Source: Methanosphaera stadtmanae
GTDB taxonomy: Archaea; Methanobacteriota; Methanobacteria; Methanobacteriales; Methanobacteriaceae
Assembly (NCBI GenBank): GCA_015062825.1
Contig: SUTR01000006.1
Coordinates: forward strand, 15,000-70,872
DNA: 55,873 bases
Direction of reading: 5' to 3'
Shown here: piece after piece, positions 45,577 to 54,151 of the stretch
How positions within the stretch are numbered: the stretch's first letter is position 1
Layout: every line of letters starts with the position of its first letter
Position numbers and translations under genes: made by a program
The notes under the pieces: model-generated
Told to the model about the DNA's origin: nothing
Database searches by the model: none
Seen by the model: only the letters and a program-made list of their open reading frames with translations

Positions 45577-46518
45577 TTATTCAAGACGATAATACCATTT
45601 CATCCATTCTACTGTTTTTTTAATTCCTTCTTCCGGTTTTACTTTTGGATCATGTTTAAGGTCTTTGATAGATTTTGAGAAATCTATAGTTTTTACTTTT
45701 GTTGTGAATGGTTCTGCTTCTTCATAAGTGACAAGACTATCATCACAACCAGCTGCTTTTAACACCAAATCAGAATAATCCTTAATATCCATTTCCCATT
45801 CTTGATTTCCACCAATATTATATGCTTCTCCTGCTTTGAAGTTATCAACTATATTTGCAAATGTTCTTGCAGTATCACCTACAAAGTCTATAATTCTTTT
45901 ATGTCCTTTATAAACTGTGTATGGTTTATTATGTAATGCTAAATATGAAAATTTTGGTATGAATCCTCTGTATGGCGTATATTTTTCTCCTGGCCCATAA
46001 CAATTGACCGGTCTGACACGAACGGTTTCTGTATCAAACATTTTTGCAGAATTCATACACATCAATTCACCAGCCCATTTACTTATAGCATAGTCATTCA
46101 TTTGATAAGTGTCCTTGATTGGATTGTTTTCCATGACATCCTCACTCATTATTCCCTCATAATCACCATATACTTCTGCTGATGAGAAGAAAATCATACG
46201 GAATTTATTTTTTTCCTGAAGTCTTATCATGTTTTTTGTTCCTATAACATTTGTTTGCCATAAGTTTTCATAATATGCTTCTCCGTTCCATCTTCCATAT
46301 TCTGCAGCAAGGTGATATACATAGTCAAACTTACCATACTCCTCTAATGTACGTTCTATTTGCCTATAATTTCTAACATCTGTACGTACATAATCTTCTC
46401 TGTCATTGTTAAGTAAATCTGCCGCTATTACTTCATGACCCCTACTTTTTAATTCATTTACTAAATTGGTTCCTATAAAACCAGAACCTCCCGTAACTAA
46501 AATTCTATTCGTTTCCAT
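45577..46518 (-). CDS. NAD-dependent sugar-nucleotide epimerase/dehydratase
   Basis: The 313-residue extended SDR protein has RILVTGGSGFIGTNLVNEL, YHLAAEYGRWNG, FFSSAEVYGD, the active-site motif NDYAISKWAGELM (Tyr-x3-Lys), VRPVNCYGPGEKYTPYRGFI and DFVGDTARTFA. It probably forms or inverts a UDP- or dTDP-sugar for surface glycans. The AEYGRWNGE part is unusual. I use the ATG at 46518 with GAGTGAG a few bases before it; the ATG at 46530 lacks a ribosome binding site but cannot be excluded. It converges with the GDP-mannose-dehydratase-like gene and is divergent from nfo. Confidence 0.88.
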   Translation of the reverse strand: METNRILVTGGSGFIGTNLVNELKSRGHEVIAADLLNNDREDYVRTDVRNYRQIERTLEEYGKFDYVYHLAAEYGRWNGEAYYENLWQTNVIGTKNMIRLQEKNKFRMIFFSSAEVYGDYEGIMSEDVMENNPIKDTYQMNDYAISKWAGELMCMNSAKMFDTETVRVRPVNCYGPGEKYTPYRGFIPKFSYLALHNKPYTVYKGHKRIIDFVGDTARTFANIVDNFKAGEAYNIGGNQEWEMDIKDYSDLVLKAAGCDDSLVTYEEAEPFTTKVKTIDFSKSIKDLKHDPKVKPEEGIKKTVEWMKWYYRLE

Positions 46519-46616
46519 AAACTCACTCATCTATAAACATATCAATATATAAGAAATATATAATTGATAATATTAATATTTTAATAATGAATAAATATTT
46601 TTAGAGAGGAATAATT

Positions 46617-47450
46617 ATGTTAACTATTGGATCACATTTATCAATTAATAAGGGATTTGAACATATAGGAATGGAAGCTATAAGTATTGATGCTAATACA
46701 TTTCAGTTTTTTCCACGCAGCCCCCGTGGAGGAAAGGCTAAAGAATTGGACATGGATGATATTAATGCATTAAAAGAGCTGATGAATAATAATTCAATGA
46801 ATATTATTCTTGCACATGCACCTTATATCATTAATCTTGCCAGCAAAAGTGAAAAAACCAGGGCAAATGCTTATGAAATATTTGAAGATGACCTTAGAAG
46901 ATTAGATGTTCTTCCAAATAACATGTATAATTTTCATCCGGGAAGCCATGTTGGTCAAGGAGTAGAAAAAGGTATTGAATTAATTGCAGATAGTTTAAAT
47001 AGCCTTATACGTAGTGATATGAAAACAACCATATTGCTAGAGACTATGGCAGGAAAAGGAACAGAGATTGGTAGGACTTTTGAAGAATTGCGTAGCATTA
47101 TTGATAAGGTAGAAGATAATGACAAGTTAGGTGTATGTCTTGATACATGTCATGTGTATGATGCAGGTTATGATATTAAAAATAATTTATATGAAGTTAT
47201 TGATGAATTTGATGATGTTATTGGATTGAATAGATTAAAAGCTATTCATTTAAACGATAGTAAAAATGGATTGAATAGTCATAAGGATAGACATGAATGT
47301 ATTGGAGAAGGAGAACTTGGATTAGATGCTATTGTTGATATCATAAATCATCCAGACTTAAAGGATTTGCCATTTTTCTTAGAGACTCCTAATGATGTTG
47401 AAGGATATAAGAAGGAAATTGCAATACTTAGAAATTACTATGAATATTAA
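46617..47450 (+). CDS. nfo: Endonuclease IV (AP endonuclease)
   Basis: The 277-residue TIM-barrel Zn enzyme cleaves DNA at abasic sites in base excision repair. It has IGSHLSINKG (His ligand), FQFFPRSPRG, LAHAPYIINLAS (His), NFHPGSHVGQG (His), ILLETMAGKGTEIG (Glu), VCLDTCHVYDAGYDI (Asp, His), IHLNDSKNGLNSHKDRHECIGEG (Asp and His ligands) and FFLETPND (Glu). All metal residues of the family are present and the length is normal. AGAGAGGAATAATT precedes the ATG. A CC/T-run tract follows the stop. Confidence 0.95.
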   Translation: MLTIGSHLSINKGFEHIGMEAISIDANTFQFFPRSPRGGKAKELDMDDINALKELMNNNSMNIILAHAPYIINLASKSEKTRANAYEIFEDDLRRLDVLPNNMYNFHPGSHVGQGVEKGIELIADSLNSLIRSDMKTTILLETMAGKGTEIGRTFEELRSIIDKVEDNDKLGVCLDTCHVYDAGYDIKNNLYEVIDEFDDVIGLNRLKAIHLNDSKNGLNSHKDRHECIGEGELGLDAIVDIINHPDLKDLPFFLETPNDVEGYKKEIAILRNYYEY

Positions 47451-47686
47451 ATTTTCAACATTCACCTTTTTTTCATAAAAAATCAGTGACTTTTGGAAAT
47501 CAATTTAACATATGCCCCCCTAATAATTAATTTTATACAAAATTATATTACAAGTTAGTTAATTAACATATGCTTATATAAATCATAGAATTGTTTAAAT
47601 TATTAACATTGATTAATTAAGATAAAAATATTGATGAAATCTACATCAACTACTTTGAAAAAGAAAAAATAGATAAAAAATGAAAA

Positions 47687-47971
47687 TCATATTCTGGAGT
47701 AATAATCAATAATCCTGGATAAATCTTTAATTGCTTCAGTGCTATCTCCAGATTCTATAGCATCCTTAACACAGTGATTCATATGACCTTCTAAAATAAT
47801 GCTTCCCACTTTATTAAGTGCAGATTTAGCTGCATTAACCTGCATTAAAATATCTTCACAGGGAATATCCTCGTCAATCATCCTATCGATTGCCCTTATT
47901 TGACCTTCAACTTTTCTTAAACGTCTGTGTAAATTATCAGAATCCATACATTGCTTCACAAGTTTCACCAT
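47687..47971 (-). CDS. CsoR/FrmR family metal-sensing repressor
   Basis: The 94-residue all-helical repressor has RRLRKVEGQIRAIDRMI at the N-terminus. The sensing triad is Cys38 (IPCEDIL), His63 and Cys67 (EGHMNHC), spaced exactly as the Cu(I)-binding C-H-C of CsoR, so a thiophilic metal such as Cu(I) is favoured over formaldehyde sensing (FrmR lacks the second Cys). It starts six bases after rpiA and is the last gene of the egsA-UPF0179-rpiA unit. No copper transporter lies nearby. I use ATG 47971; a shorter form starting at MDSDNLHRR is possible. Confidence 0.88.
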   Translation of the reverse strand: MVKLVKQCMDSDNLHRRLRKVEGQIRAIDRMIDEDIPCEDILMQVNAAKSALNKVGSIILEGHMNHCVKDAIESGDSTEAIKDLSRIIDYYSRI

Positions 47972-47977
47972 CAAACA

Positions 47978-48664
47978 TTATAATTCTTCTTTATTAATTA
48001 CTTCAATACCGGACATTTTACCAACAATAACCTTGTCAGTGATACCTGCAAAAATACCATTTTCCAAAACACCAGGAATACTATTTAACTCAACCTCTAA
48101 TTTTGCAGGATCTTCAATATCAAACTTAGTATCTAAAACAAAGTTACCATTATCTGTTATCACAGGACCATCTTTTCGAATACCCATACGAATTTCAGGT
48201 TTTCCACCCATTTGAATAAGTGCATTTGTAACTGGACGAAGAGAATCAGGTATTACTTCAACAGGGACTGGAAACTCACCTAAATTATCAACAAGTTTAC
48301 TTTCATCCACTATTACTACAAATTTCTTAGCATTGCTATCCACTAATTTTTCAATAGTATGTGCTGCTCCTCCACCTTTGATTAAATCCAGTTGTGAACT
48401 AACTTCATCCGCTCCATCAACTGCTATATCCACATCATGTTCATCCAATGATGTGACTTTTATTCCAAATTCTCTTGCTAATATTAATGATTGAAAACTG
48501 GTTGGAATACCAAGTATTTCTAGTTCTTCTTCTTGTATGCGCATTCCTAAATGCTTAATAAAAAAATGAGTGGTAGAACCAGTGCCCAAACCTACAACCT
48601 GACCATCATCTATTAATTTTACAGCTTCTTTTCCAACATTCTCTTTTAATAAATCCATATTCAT
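47978..48664 (-). CDS. rpiA: Ribose-5-phosphate isomerase A
   Basis: The 228-residue enzyme interconverts ribose 5-phosphate and ribulose 5-phosphate. It shows [45 protein letters not shown] (catalytic Asp and Glu, Lys) and a C-terminal [14 protein letters not shown]. Archaea usually make ribose phosphates through the reverse ribulose-monophosphate or non-oxidative route, which needs this enzyme. AGGGATATACT precedes the ATG. It is the third gene of the operon, 29 bases after UPF0179. Confidence 0.95.
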   Translation of the reverse strand: MNMDLLKENVGKEAVKLIDDGQVVGLGTGSTTHFFIKHLGMRIQEEELEILGIPTSFQSLILAREFGIKVTSLDEHDVDIAVDGADEVSSQLDLIKGGGAAHTIEKLVDSNAKKFVVIVDESKLVDNLGEFPVPVEVIPDSLRPVTNALIQMGGKPEIRMGIRKDGPVITDNGNFVLDTKFDIEDPAKLEVELNSIPGVLENGIFAGITDKVIVGKMSGIEVINKEEL

Positions 48665-48693
48665 AGTATATCCCTCTTTTATGATTTTGTTAT

Positions 48694-49116
48694 TTAATGA
48701 CTCAAAATTACTTCAATTAGATTTTTACCATCTTTACATACAAGTTCTGGACCAATTTCCTCAATTTTACATTTATCATCATTATATAATCCTTCAGGAT
48801 GACAGATATCCCAATTTTCACAATCATCACCACAATCTTGATTACGGAAAATAATTGTTGAACCCTTATATGCTTTTTTAGATTCTATAACCGTCCTAAT
48901 TGTTGCAGGTTCTACCTCGACAGTTTTAACCTTCCCATCCTTATGTAATGGACATTTATGAGTAACCTTTTTCACATTAGTAATCGTATATTTACGACCT
49001 TTTTCTAAGTTTAAACACGTCCTTTTAAATCTACATGATTCACATTTATTTGAACCACCATAAAATGTAAATACCAATCCTTTTTTTGCTAAACTTTCTC
49101 CAATCAATGTAATCAT
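48694..49116 (-). CDS. UPF0179 family cysteine-rich protein
   Basis: The 140-residue protein belongs to an archaea-specific family of unknown function. Eight or more cysteines are arranged in pairs: [29 protein letters not shown] and DDKCKIEE. They suit binding of zinc or an iron-sulphur cluster. The start [20 protein letters not shown] is characteristic. AGGAGG is placed well before the ATG. It is in one unit with egsA (21 bases upstream) and rpiA (29 bases downstream). Confidence 0.9.
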   Translation of the reverse strand: MITLIGESLAKKGLVFTFYGGSNKCESCRFKRTCLNLEKGRKYTITNVKKVTHKCPLHKDGKVKTVEVEPATIRTVIESKKAYKGSTIIFRNQDCGDDCENWDICHPEGLYNDDKCKIEEIGPELVCKDGKNLIEVILSH

Positions 49117-49137
49117 ATTACTTAAGCCTCCTACAAA

Positions 49138-50184
49138 TTATTCAATTACATTAGTCTTAATAGCTATATTTTCTGCAGCTTCTTTAGTTAAACCACGATC
49201 ACCTAAAATAGTATATCTACCCTTACGAATAGTATGAGCCTTAGTCAATGCTTCAATAATATACTCTTCTTTGATTCCTAATTCTTTGGCTGTAGTCGGA
49301 GCATTGACTTTTCTTAGTACATCCTGTATCTGCTGCCAGTTTCCACCTTGAAGATACATCATCATTATAGTACCAACCCCACATTGTTCCCCATGTAATG
49401 CAGGTTTAGGTGCTATGACATCCAATGCATGACAAAACATATGCTCAGATCCACTTGCAGGACGACTGTTTCCAGCAATACTCATAGCCATTCCACTACT
49501 TATTAAACCTTTTACAACAATTCCAGTACTTTCCACATGTCCTGGTTGTATATTATCAGACTGTTCTATCAATAAGTTTGCAGTCATTAAGGATAATGCT
49601 GCGGCCGAATCACTGAATTCTTCATTTATTAATTTATATGCTAATTTCCAATCTTCCACTGCAGTTAGATTTGACACAATGTCACTAAAACCTGAAGCAG
49701 TAAATCTGTAAGGTGATTGGGAAATTATCTGTGTATCAGCCACCAGTGCAAAAGGAGCATTTGCTTCAAGAGACAAACTACCATGATTACTTTTAATAGC
49801 AGCACGCGGTGATGCCATACCATCATGTGCTGCAGTTGTTGGAATACTTATAAATGGAATATTATTTATCGTTGAGGACATTTTTGCTGCATCTATAACT
49901 TTTCCACCACCAACTCCAAGTATTGCTGCTGATTTTTTAGACGCTTCCGCAATTTCATCAACTATTTCTTTTGTTGCATTTGTAATAATTTTTTCATGTA
50001 TTTCATAATCATTTTCTTCTAATATTTCCATCACATAATTTCCGGCAATTTTTTTAGTTGTTGGACCTGTAATAATAGTTACTTCCTTTTTTGAAAGTAA
50101 ATTGTTACATACATCACCTATTTCATCAAGTATTCCCGGTCCTGTATGTATTTCTCTTGGTAATTGCACATTTCTAAAATCCAT
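49138..50184 (-). CDS. egsA: sn-Glycerol-1-phosphate dehydrogenase
   Basis: The 348-residue enzyme makes sn-glycerol-1-phosphate from dihydroxyacetone phosphate with NAD(P)H, the first step of archaeal lipid synthesis. The start MDFRNVQLPREIHTGPGIL is characteristic. It has GVGGGKVIDAAK (dinucleotide binding), FISIPTTAAHDGMASPRA (Zn-binding Asp), EHMFCHALD (His) and LHGEQCGVGT (His). The length matches archaeal members. It is the first gene of a four-gene unit egsA-UPF0179-rpiA-csoR-like. It confirms archaeal origin of the segment. Confidence 0.96.
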   Translation of the reverse strand: MDFRNVQLPREIHTGPGILDEIGDVCNNLLSKKEVTIITGPTTKKIAGNYVMEILEENDYEIHEKIITNATKEIVDEIAEASKKSAAILGVGGGKVIDAAKMSSTINNIPFISIPTTAAHDGMASPRAAIKSNHGSLSLEANAPFALVADTQIISQSPYRFTASGFSDIVSNLTAVEDWKLAYKLINEEFSDSAAALSLMTANLLIEQSDNIQPGHVESTGIVVKGLISSGMAMSIAGNSRPASGSEHMFCHALDVIAPKPALHGEQCGVGTIMMMYLQGGNWQQIQDVLRKVNAPTTAKELGIKEEYIIEALTKAHTIRKGRYTILGDRGLTKEAAENIAIKTNVIE

Positions 50185-50578
50185 ATAATTACAACCATAA
50201 AATTATTTTGTTTATTTAGTTAAATATGGTTATTATTTATATCATTGCTTATTTATACATTTTATATTAGTGAAGTTCAAGAGATATTAAAAGATTATTA
50301 ATGATTAATTAATAGTATTTAATATAATGTTGTAATTAGAGATTAATTTTGAAAAAAAAGTTAAGAATATAAGATTATATATGAAAGACAGTATTTATAC
50401 TTTTCTAACCTTAATTTTAGGAAGACCTAAAGTGAAGGATAATTTGATAAAAAAATTTTAATTTTATGAAAAATAAATCAATTAAACTTAAAAAAAAAGA
50501 TATTTTATAAAAACTAAGAAAATTTTTTCAAGTAAAATTAATACTCAAAAAACAAGTTTAAATATTAAATCGTATAGA

Positions 50579-50690
50579 CCTCTTAAGTAGAGGACGTGAA
50601 TATATTGAAATGTATATTTATGTACATAATCTGAATGATTATGAAAGTAAAAACTAAATTAATAGTTATGTAAAAAATAAATTATTTTTG
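50579..50690 (+). ncRNA. Candidate small structured RNA upstream of the aquaporin gene
   Basis: CCTCT-TAAGT-AGAGG (50579-50593) and CATAATC-TGAAT-GATTATG (50625-50643) are two perfect stem-loops 31 bases apart, with more G+C than their surroundings. A TATA-like TTTAAATA lies 22 bases before the first stem, and T-rich sequence (about 50680-50690) follows. This is compatible with a small non-coding RNA or a long structured leader. No known family was recognised. Confidence 0.3.
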
Positions 50691-50697
50691 ATAATGT

Positions 50698-50756
50698 ACA
50701 TAAACGAAAACACCATGAAATTTACATGATTTATAAAACATTACAGAAGTTTATGT
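50698..50756. promoter_or_regulatory. Inverted repeat framing the aquaporin TATA box
   Basis: ACATAAAC (50698-50705) and GTTTATGT (50749-50756) are exact inverted copies on either side of TTTATAAAA (50730-50738). CATG repeats lie between (50714-50728). With transcription starting near 50760, the arms would flank the promoter rather than fold in the RNA, as for a regulator that loops or bridges the promoter. Confidence 0.4.
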
Positions 50757-50790
50757 CGTCGGCAATACTAAAAATTTGGAGGCTAATTAA

Positions 50791-51507
50791 ATGGCAAGTA
50801 CAATGCAAAAATTCTTAGCAGAATTAATTGGATCATTTATACTAGTATTCTTCGGTACTGCATCTGTAGTATTAGTATTACTAGTAAATGGTGGTATAAA
50901 TATAGCAGCAATCACTATGGCTGATTGGGTAGCTATTGGACTAGCATTTGGTTTAGCATTAACAGTAGCTATTTATGCATTAGGTCCTGTATCTGGTGCA
51001 CACTTCAACCCAGCAGTAACTATAGGTCTTTGGGCAGGTAAAAAATTCCCAACCTCTGACTTAATTCCTTACATAGTAGCACAATTTATTGGTTCAATAA
51101 TTGCATCCGCAGCATTAGTATTAATCGCAGGTGTAAAAATTGCATCAACAACCGGTGCTTTAGGATCAGTTGGTGACGTAGCTGGAATCGGTATGGTAGG
51201 AATCTTTATTGTAGAATTCTTAGGTACCGCATTATTAATGTACTGTATAATGGCAGCAGTAGTTGGTGGACAAGCTAAAGATGCTGGATTAAGTATCGGT
51301 TTAGTACTCGCTGGTATCATCGTAGCAATCGGTGGTTTCAGTGGTTGTGGAATTAACCCTTCAAGGGTATTCGCACCAATGCTCGTTAACACATTAGTTG
51401 GTACAGCAGCACCTTGGGAATTATTCCCAGTATACTTAATTGCACCTATCATAGGAGCAATCTTCGCTGTATATCTATATGATTTCTTAACCCCAGCTGA
51501 AGAATAA
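50791..51507 (+). CDS. aqpM: Aquaporin/glycerol facilitator family channel (AqpM-like)
   Basis: The 238-residue six-span channel resembles AqpM of Methanothermobacter: LAELIGSFILVFFGTASVVLV at the start, LADWVAIGLAFGLAL-like second part (here MADWVAIGLAFGLA), and the first NPA box in SGAHFNPAVTIGLWAGKKFP. The second box is NPS in SGCGINPSRVFAP, where AqpM has NPA; a Cys also precedes it. Changes at this box alter the pore entrance and may affect selectivity (water, glycerol, small neutral solutes such as methanol or H2S). TTTGGAGG is the ribosome binding site. Codon choice is regular (many TTA/GTA), suggesting a highly expressed gene. It is monocistronic with a hairpin terminator. Confidence 0.92.
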   Translation: MASTMQKFLAELIGSFILVFFGTASVVLVLLVNGGINIAAITMADWVAIGLAFGLALTVAIYALGPVSGAHFNPAVTIGLWAGKKFPTSDLIPYIVAQFIGSIIASAALVLIAGVKIASTTGALGSVGDVAGIGMVGIFIVEFLGTALLMYCIMAAVVGGQAKDAGLSIGLVLAGIIVAIGGFSGCGINPSRVFAPMLVNTLVGTAAPWELFPVYLIAPIIGAIFAVYLYDFLTPAEE

Positions 51508-51529
51508 GTATAAATGAAAAGTGTTTATT

Positions 51530-51564
51530 CATACAGTTAATGTATGGCTAAACAACTTTTTTTT
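51530..51564 (+). terminator. Hairpin/T-run terminator of the aquaporin gene
   Basis: CATAC (51530-51534) and GTATG (51542-51546) form a short stem 20 bases after the stop codon, and eight T residues follow at 51557-51564. Confidence 0.55.
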
Positions 51565-51689
51565 ATGAAGATAAGTAATAAATTATTAATAATAAATAAT
51601 AATTTATATATAATTATCGTCAAACAAAAACAACATACAGTCATGTTTTAAAGAATAATAAAAGAAAATAAAGCGAATTTTACAAAAAG

Positions 51690-51697
51690 TTTAAATA
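51690..51697 (+). promoter_or_regulatory. TATA box of tRNA-Ala
   Basis: TTTAAATA preceded by an A-rich BRE-like stretch lies 39 bases before the first base of the mature tRNA, compatible with a start of transcription about ten bases upstream of the tRNA and a short 5' leader. Confidence 0.6.
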
Positions 51698-51728
51698 GTA
51701 TAAAAACATAGTATAATATGTACTACAT

Positions 51729-51804
<76 letters not shown>

Positions 51805-51923
51805 ACTTTTTTAAATTATTTATTACATATCAACTTTAAATAAGATTTTCTACTCATTCTCAAAAAAATATTAATCAAATTAAATACAATATACTATTGA
51901 TAGAATACTTTGGAGTTAATTTT

Positions 51924-52424
51924 ATGATTACTGAAAAAAATATAAAAAAATATGCAAGCAGTGTACTTGTAAGTACAGTTAAAGAACTGTTTAATAATGA
52001 CCAAATAGCAATAGATCAATTCTACAAAGATTTTGTAAAAAACAATAAGAACAATAAACAACTAAAAAGCAATCCTAAAGATAATGAAGTAATCGATGAA
52101 TTAATCCTTGAAGAATTAGAAAAAAGCTTTACACAAAATGATATTGGTTTTACTCTACAAAGTCAAATGGTAAAACAAAATGACAAGGCAATAGATGAAC
52201 TTGCAAATGTGCTTGATGAAAAATTACGTCCAATAGCCTATGATCTTAGAACAATATTCAATGACGACAAAAAATACGATGAATTCAGGAAATATACAAC
52301 AGAAAACCTTGTTGTATCCAACCTTAACCTCAGCACATCAGTTGTAAAAGCTTTAAAAACAATAGGAATTTCAGGAATGCAAGCAGCTCAGATTATGCAA
52401 TTAATTAGCACAGTAGATATGTAA
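51924..52424 (+). CDS. Hypothetical helical protein
   Basis: The 166-residue soluble protein starts MITEKNIKKYASSVLVSTVK. I chose the ATG at 51924 because TTGGAGTTAA lies right before it. Residues 40-60 are Asn/Lys-rich and probably flexible. The rest is predicted helical and acidic (DELANVLDEKLRPIAYDLRTI). The C-terminus SVVKALKTIGISGMQAAQIMQL could be a small helical bundle. No membrane segment, cysteine cluster or catalytic motif is present, and I do not recognise a family. It follows the tRNA gene and converges with the ABC importer genes. Confidence 0.7.
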   Translation: MITEKNIKKYASSVLVSTVKELFNNDQIAIDQFYKDFVKNNKNNKQLKSNPKDNEVIDELILEELEKSFTQNDIGFTLQSQMVKQNDKAIDELANVLDEKLRPIAYDLRTIFNDDKKYDEFRKYTTENLVVSNLNLSTSVVKALKTIGISGMQAAQIMQLISTVDM

Positions 52425-52465
52425 AATTAAACAATCAAAAAAAAAGATACATATAGATAAATAGA

Positions 52466-53218
52466 TTATTCATCTGTTTGGTCTATATGTTTAGTTATTT
52501 CAACAACAAAATTTCTAAACTCAGCACTATCCCTATCTCTTGGTCTTTCAAGAGTATTGGTAAACACTTTTTTTATCCTTCCCGGTCTTTTTGTAAATAT
52601 TACAATTTCATCTGCAAGAAATACTGCTTCATCCACATCATGAGTAACAAAGATAGTTGTTCTTTGACGTGAAGCCCAATTAGATATGAATTGCTTCTGT
52701 AGATGATGTCTAGTTTGAACATCCAAAGCACTGAAAGGCTCGTCCATCAGCAAAGATTTTGATTCATTGATTACTGAACGTATTATAGCTACACGTTGTT
52801 TCATACCACCAGATAATTCATGAGGATATTTATCTGCAAATTCTTTAAGACCTACTGCATCCAAGTATGTTAATGCACGTTCTTTACTTTCTGCTTCATC
52901 TTTACCTGCAATATTTAATCCAAATACAACATTATCAATGACGTTTAACCATGGAAATAAGGAGTAATCCTGAAATATAAATCCTCTTTCTCTTGAAGGA
53001 TTCTGTACAAGTTCATCATCATCATATATCTGTCCTTGCGTAGGATTTTCAAATCCTTCCATTAATCTAAGGAGTGTAGTTTTTCCACATCCTGATGGTC
53101 CTACAAAACATACAAATTTACCAGATTCTATTTCCAGATTAATATTATCTAATGCTAAAACTTCCACATTATCCTTTGATGTGAATGTTTTACTAACATT
53201 TTCAATTTTAAATGCCAT
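52466..53218 (-). CDS. ABC importer ATP-binding protein (nitrate/sulfonate/taurine type)
   Basis: The 250-residue ATPase belongs to the NitT/TauT (SsuB/TauB) group: Walker A VGPSGCGKTTLLRL, Q-loop FIFQDYSLFPWLNVIDNV, signature LSGGMKQRVAI, Walker B SLLMDEPFSALD and H-loop TIFVTHDVDEAVFLADEI. It powers uptake through the permease encoded 11 bases upstream. A regulatory C-terminal extension is absent. AGGAGTGATTAA precedes the ATG. It is the last gene of the three-gene importer unit. Confidence 0.93.
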   Translation of the reverse strand: MAFKIENVSKTFTSKDNVEVLALDNINLEIESGKFVCFVGPSGCGKTTLLRLMEGFENPTQGQIYDDDELVQNPSRERGFIFQDYSLFPWLNVIDNVVFGLNIAGKDEAESKERALTYLDAVGLKEFADKYPHELSGGMKQRVAIIRSVINESKSLLMDEPFSALDVQTRHHLQKQFISNWASRQRTTIFVTHDVDEAVFLADEIVIFTKRPGRIKKVFTNTLERPRDRDSAEFRNFVVEITKHIDQTDE

Positions 53219-53229
53219 TTAATCACTCC

Positions 53230-53979
53230 TTACCAGAAGATTCTCTCCTGTATCTTTGTAAATATATAGTCAAAGATAATACCAAGAACTCCTATTACTA
53301 ACATTCCCACTACTGTTGAACCTGTATCAAATAGGTTAGTTGATGTAAGTATCATATAACCAATACCTGTACTTGATCCAATCATTTCTCCTGCAATTGT
53401 ACACATTAATGCGATTCCCATACCCACTTTTAATCCTGTAACTATATATGGAAGAGTTGCAGGCAATATTACCTTCGTTAACATCTGAGTATTTGAAGCA
53501 CCAAATGATTTGGCAGCTTCAATCAAAACACCCTTGGTTCTATGTACACCATCTATAGTAGAAACCAGTATTGGAAATACACATCCAATAAATATTATGA
53601 ATATTGCAGGCTTTGATCCTATTCCAAACCACAATATAGAAAATGGAATCCATGCAATTGGAGGTATAGGTCTTAAAATACTTATAATTAAAGTTGCCAA
53701 TCGTTCAAGTCGTTTAGACCATCCTAAAATTAAACCACAAGATATTCCGACAACACCAGCCAGTATCAATCCTACCAATACCTTATATAATGTTGCCATA
53801 ATATCTTTAAATAATTTACCAGACAACAGTTGTTTCATAAATGCCTGTAAGACTTCTACAGGTCCGGGAAACATATATGATGGAATTAAAACTAATACAT
53901 CACATATTATAAACCAGATAATCACCAGTATAACAGGCAATATCAACATGTCCAGTTTAGATGATAATTTATTATTCAT
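53230..53979 (-). CDS. ABC importer permease (SsuC/TauC-like)
   Basis: The 249-residue protein has six membrane segments (about 9-28, 63-90, 95-115, 120-140, 180-205 and 215-240). The cytoplasmic EAA-like loop is in the region AAKSFGASNTQMLTKVILPATLPYIVTGLKVG, the binding site for the ATPase. It matches the BPD_transp_1 type permeases of nitrate, sulfonate and taurine importers. The start is probably the ATG at 53979 or 53985; GGGATGA lies just upstream of both, and the further TTG is less likely. Solute-binding protein and ATPase genes lie on either side. Confidence 0.9.
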   Translation of the reverse strand: MNNKLSSKLDMLILPVILVIIWFIICDVLVLIPSYMFPGPVEVLQAFMKQLLSGKLFKDIMATLYKVLVGLILAGVVGISCGLILGWSKRLERLATLIISILRPIPPIAWIPFSILWFGIGSKPAIFIIFIGCVFPILVSTIDGVHRTKGVLIEAAKSFGASNTQMLTKVILPATLPYIVTGLKVGMGIALMCTIAGEMIGSSTGIGYMILTSTNLFDTGSTVVGMLVIGVLGIIFDYIFTKIQERIFW

Positions 53980-54151
53980 ATTCATTCGTTCATCCCTTAT
54001 CAATTTGAATTATTTATTACATTTATATTACAAAGTAAATAATAATTATGTTTTATAGAAAATTTTAAAATTAGTATATAAAACAAATTTAATTAATGAA
54101 AATTAGAGAGGATAATAACTGAAATTTAAAAAAAAATAAAAAAAAAGTTAT

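Larger units (their letters stand above)
50185..50790. other. Long upstream region of the aquaporin gene, several inverted repeats
   Basis: About 600 bp between divergent egsA and the aquaporin gene. The left half (to about 50550) is AT-rich with nothing recognised. The right half has a TATA-like TTTAAATA at 50557-50564, hairpins at 50579-50593 and 50625-50643, and an inverted repeat (50698-50756) around a second TATA-like box. No reading frame of note is present. Details are given in separate entries. Confidence 0.55.

Noticed and set aside
50594-50660. C/D box guide RNA upstream of the aquaporin gene
   Set aside because: CTGA-like and TGATGA-like bases occur, but spacing and terminal stem do not fit a C/D box RNA.
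53510-54058. Plus-strand frame of 182 codons opposite the importer permease
   Set aside because: It mirrors a well supported membrane protein gene; composition is typical of an antisense frame and no start signals are present.
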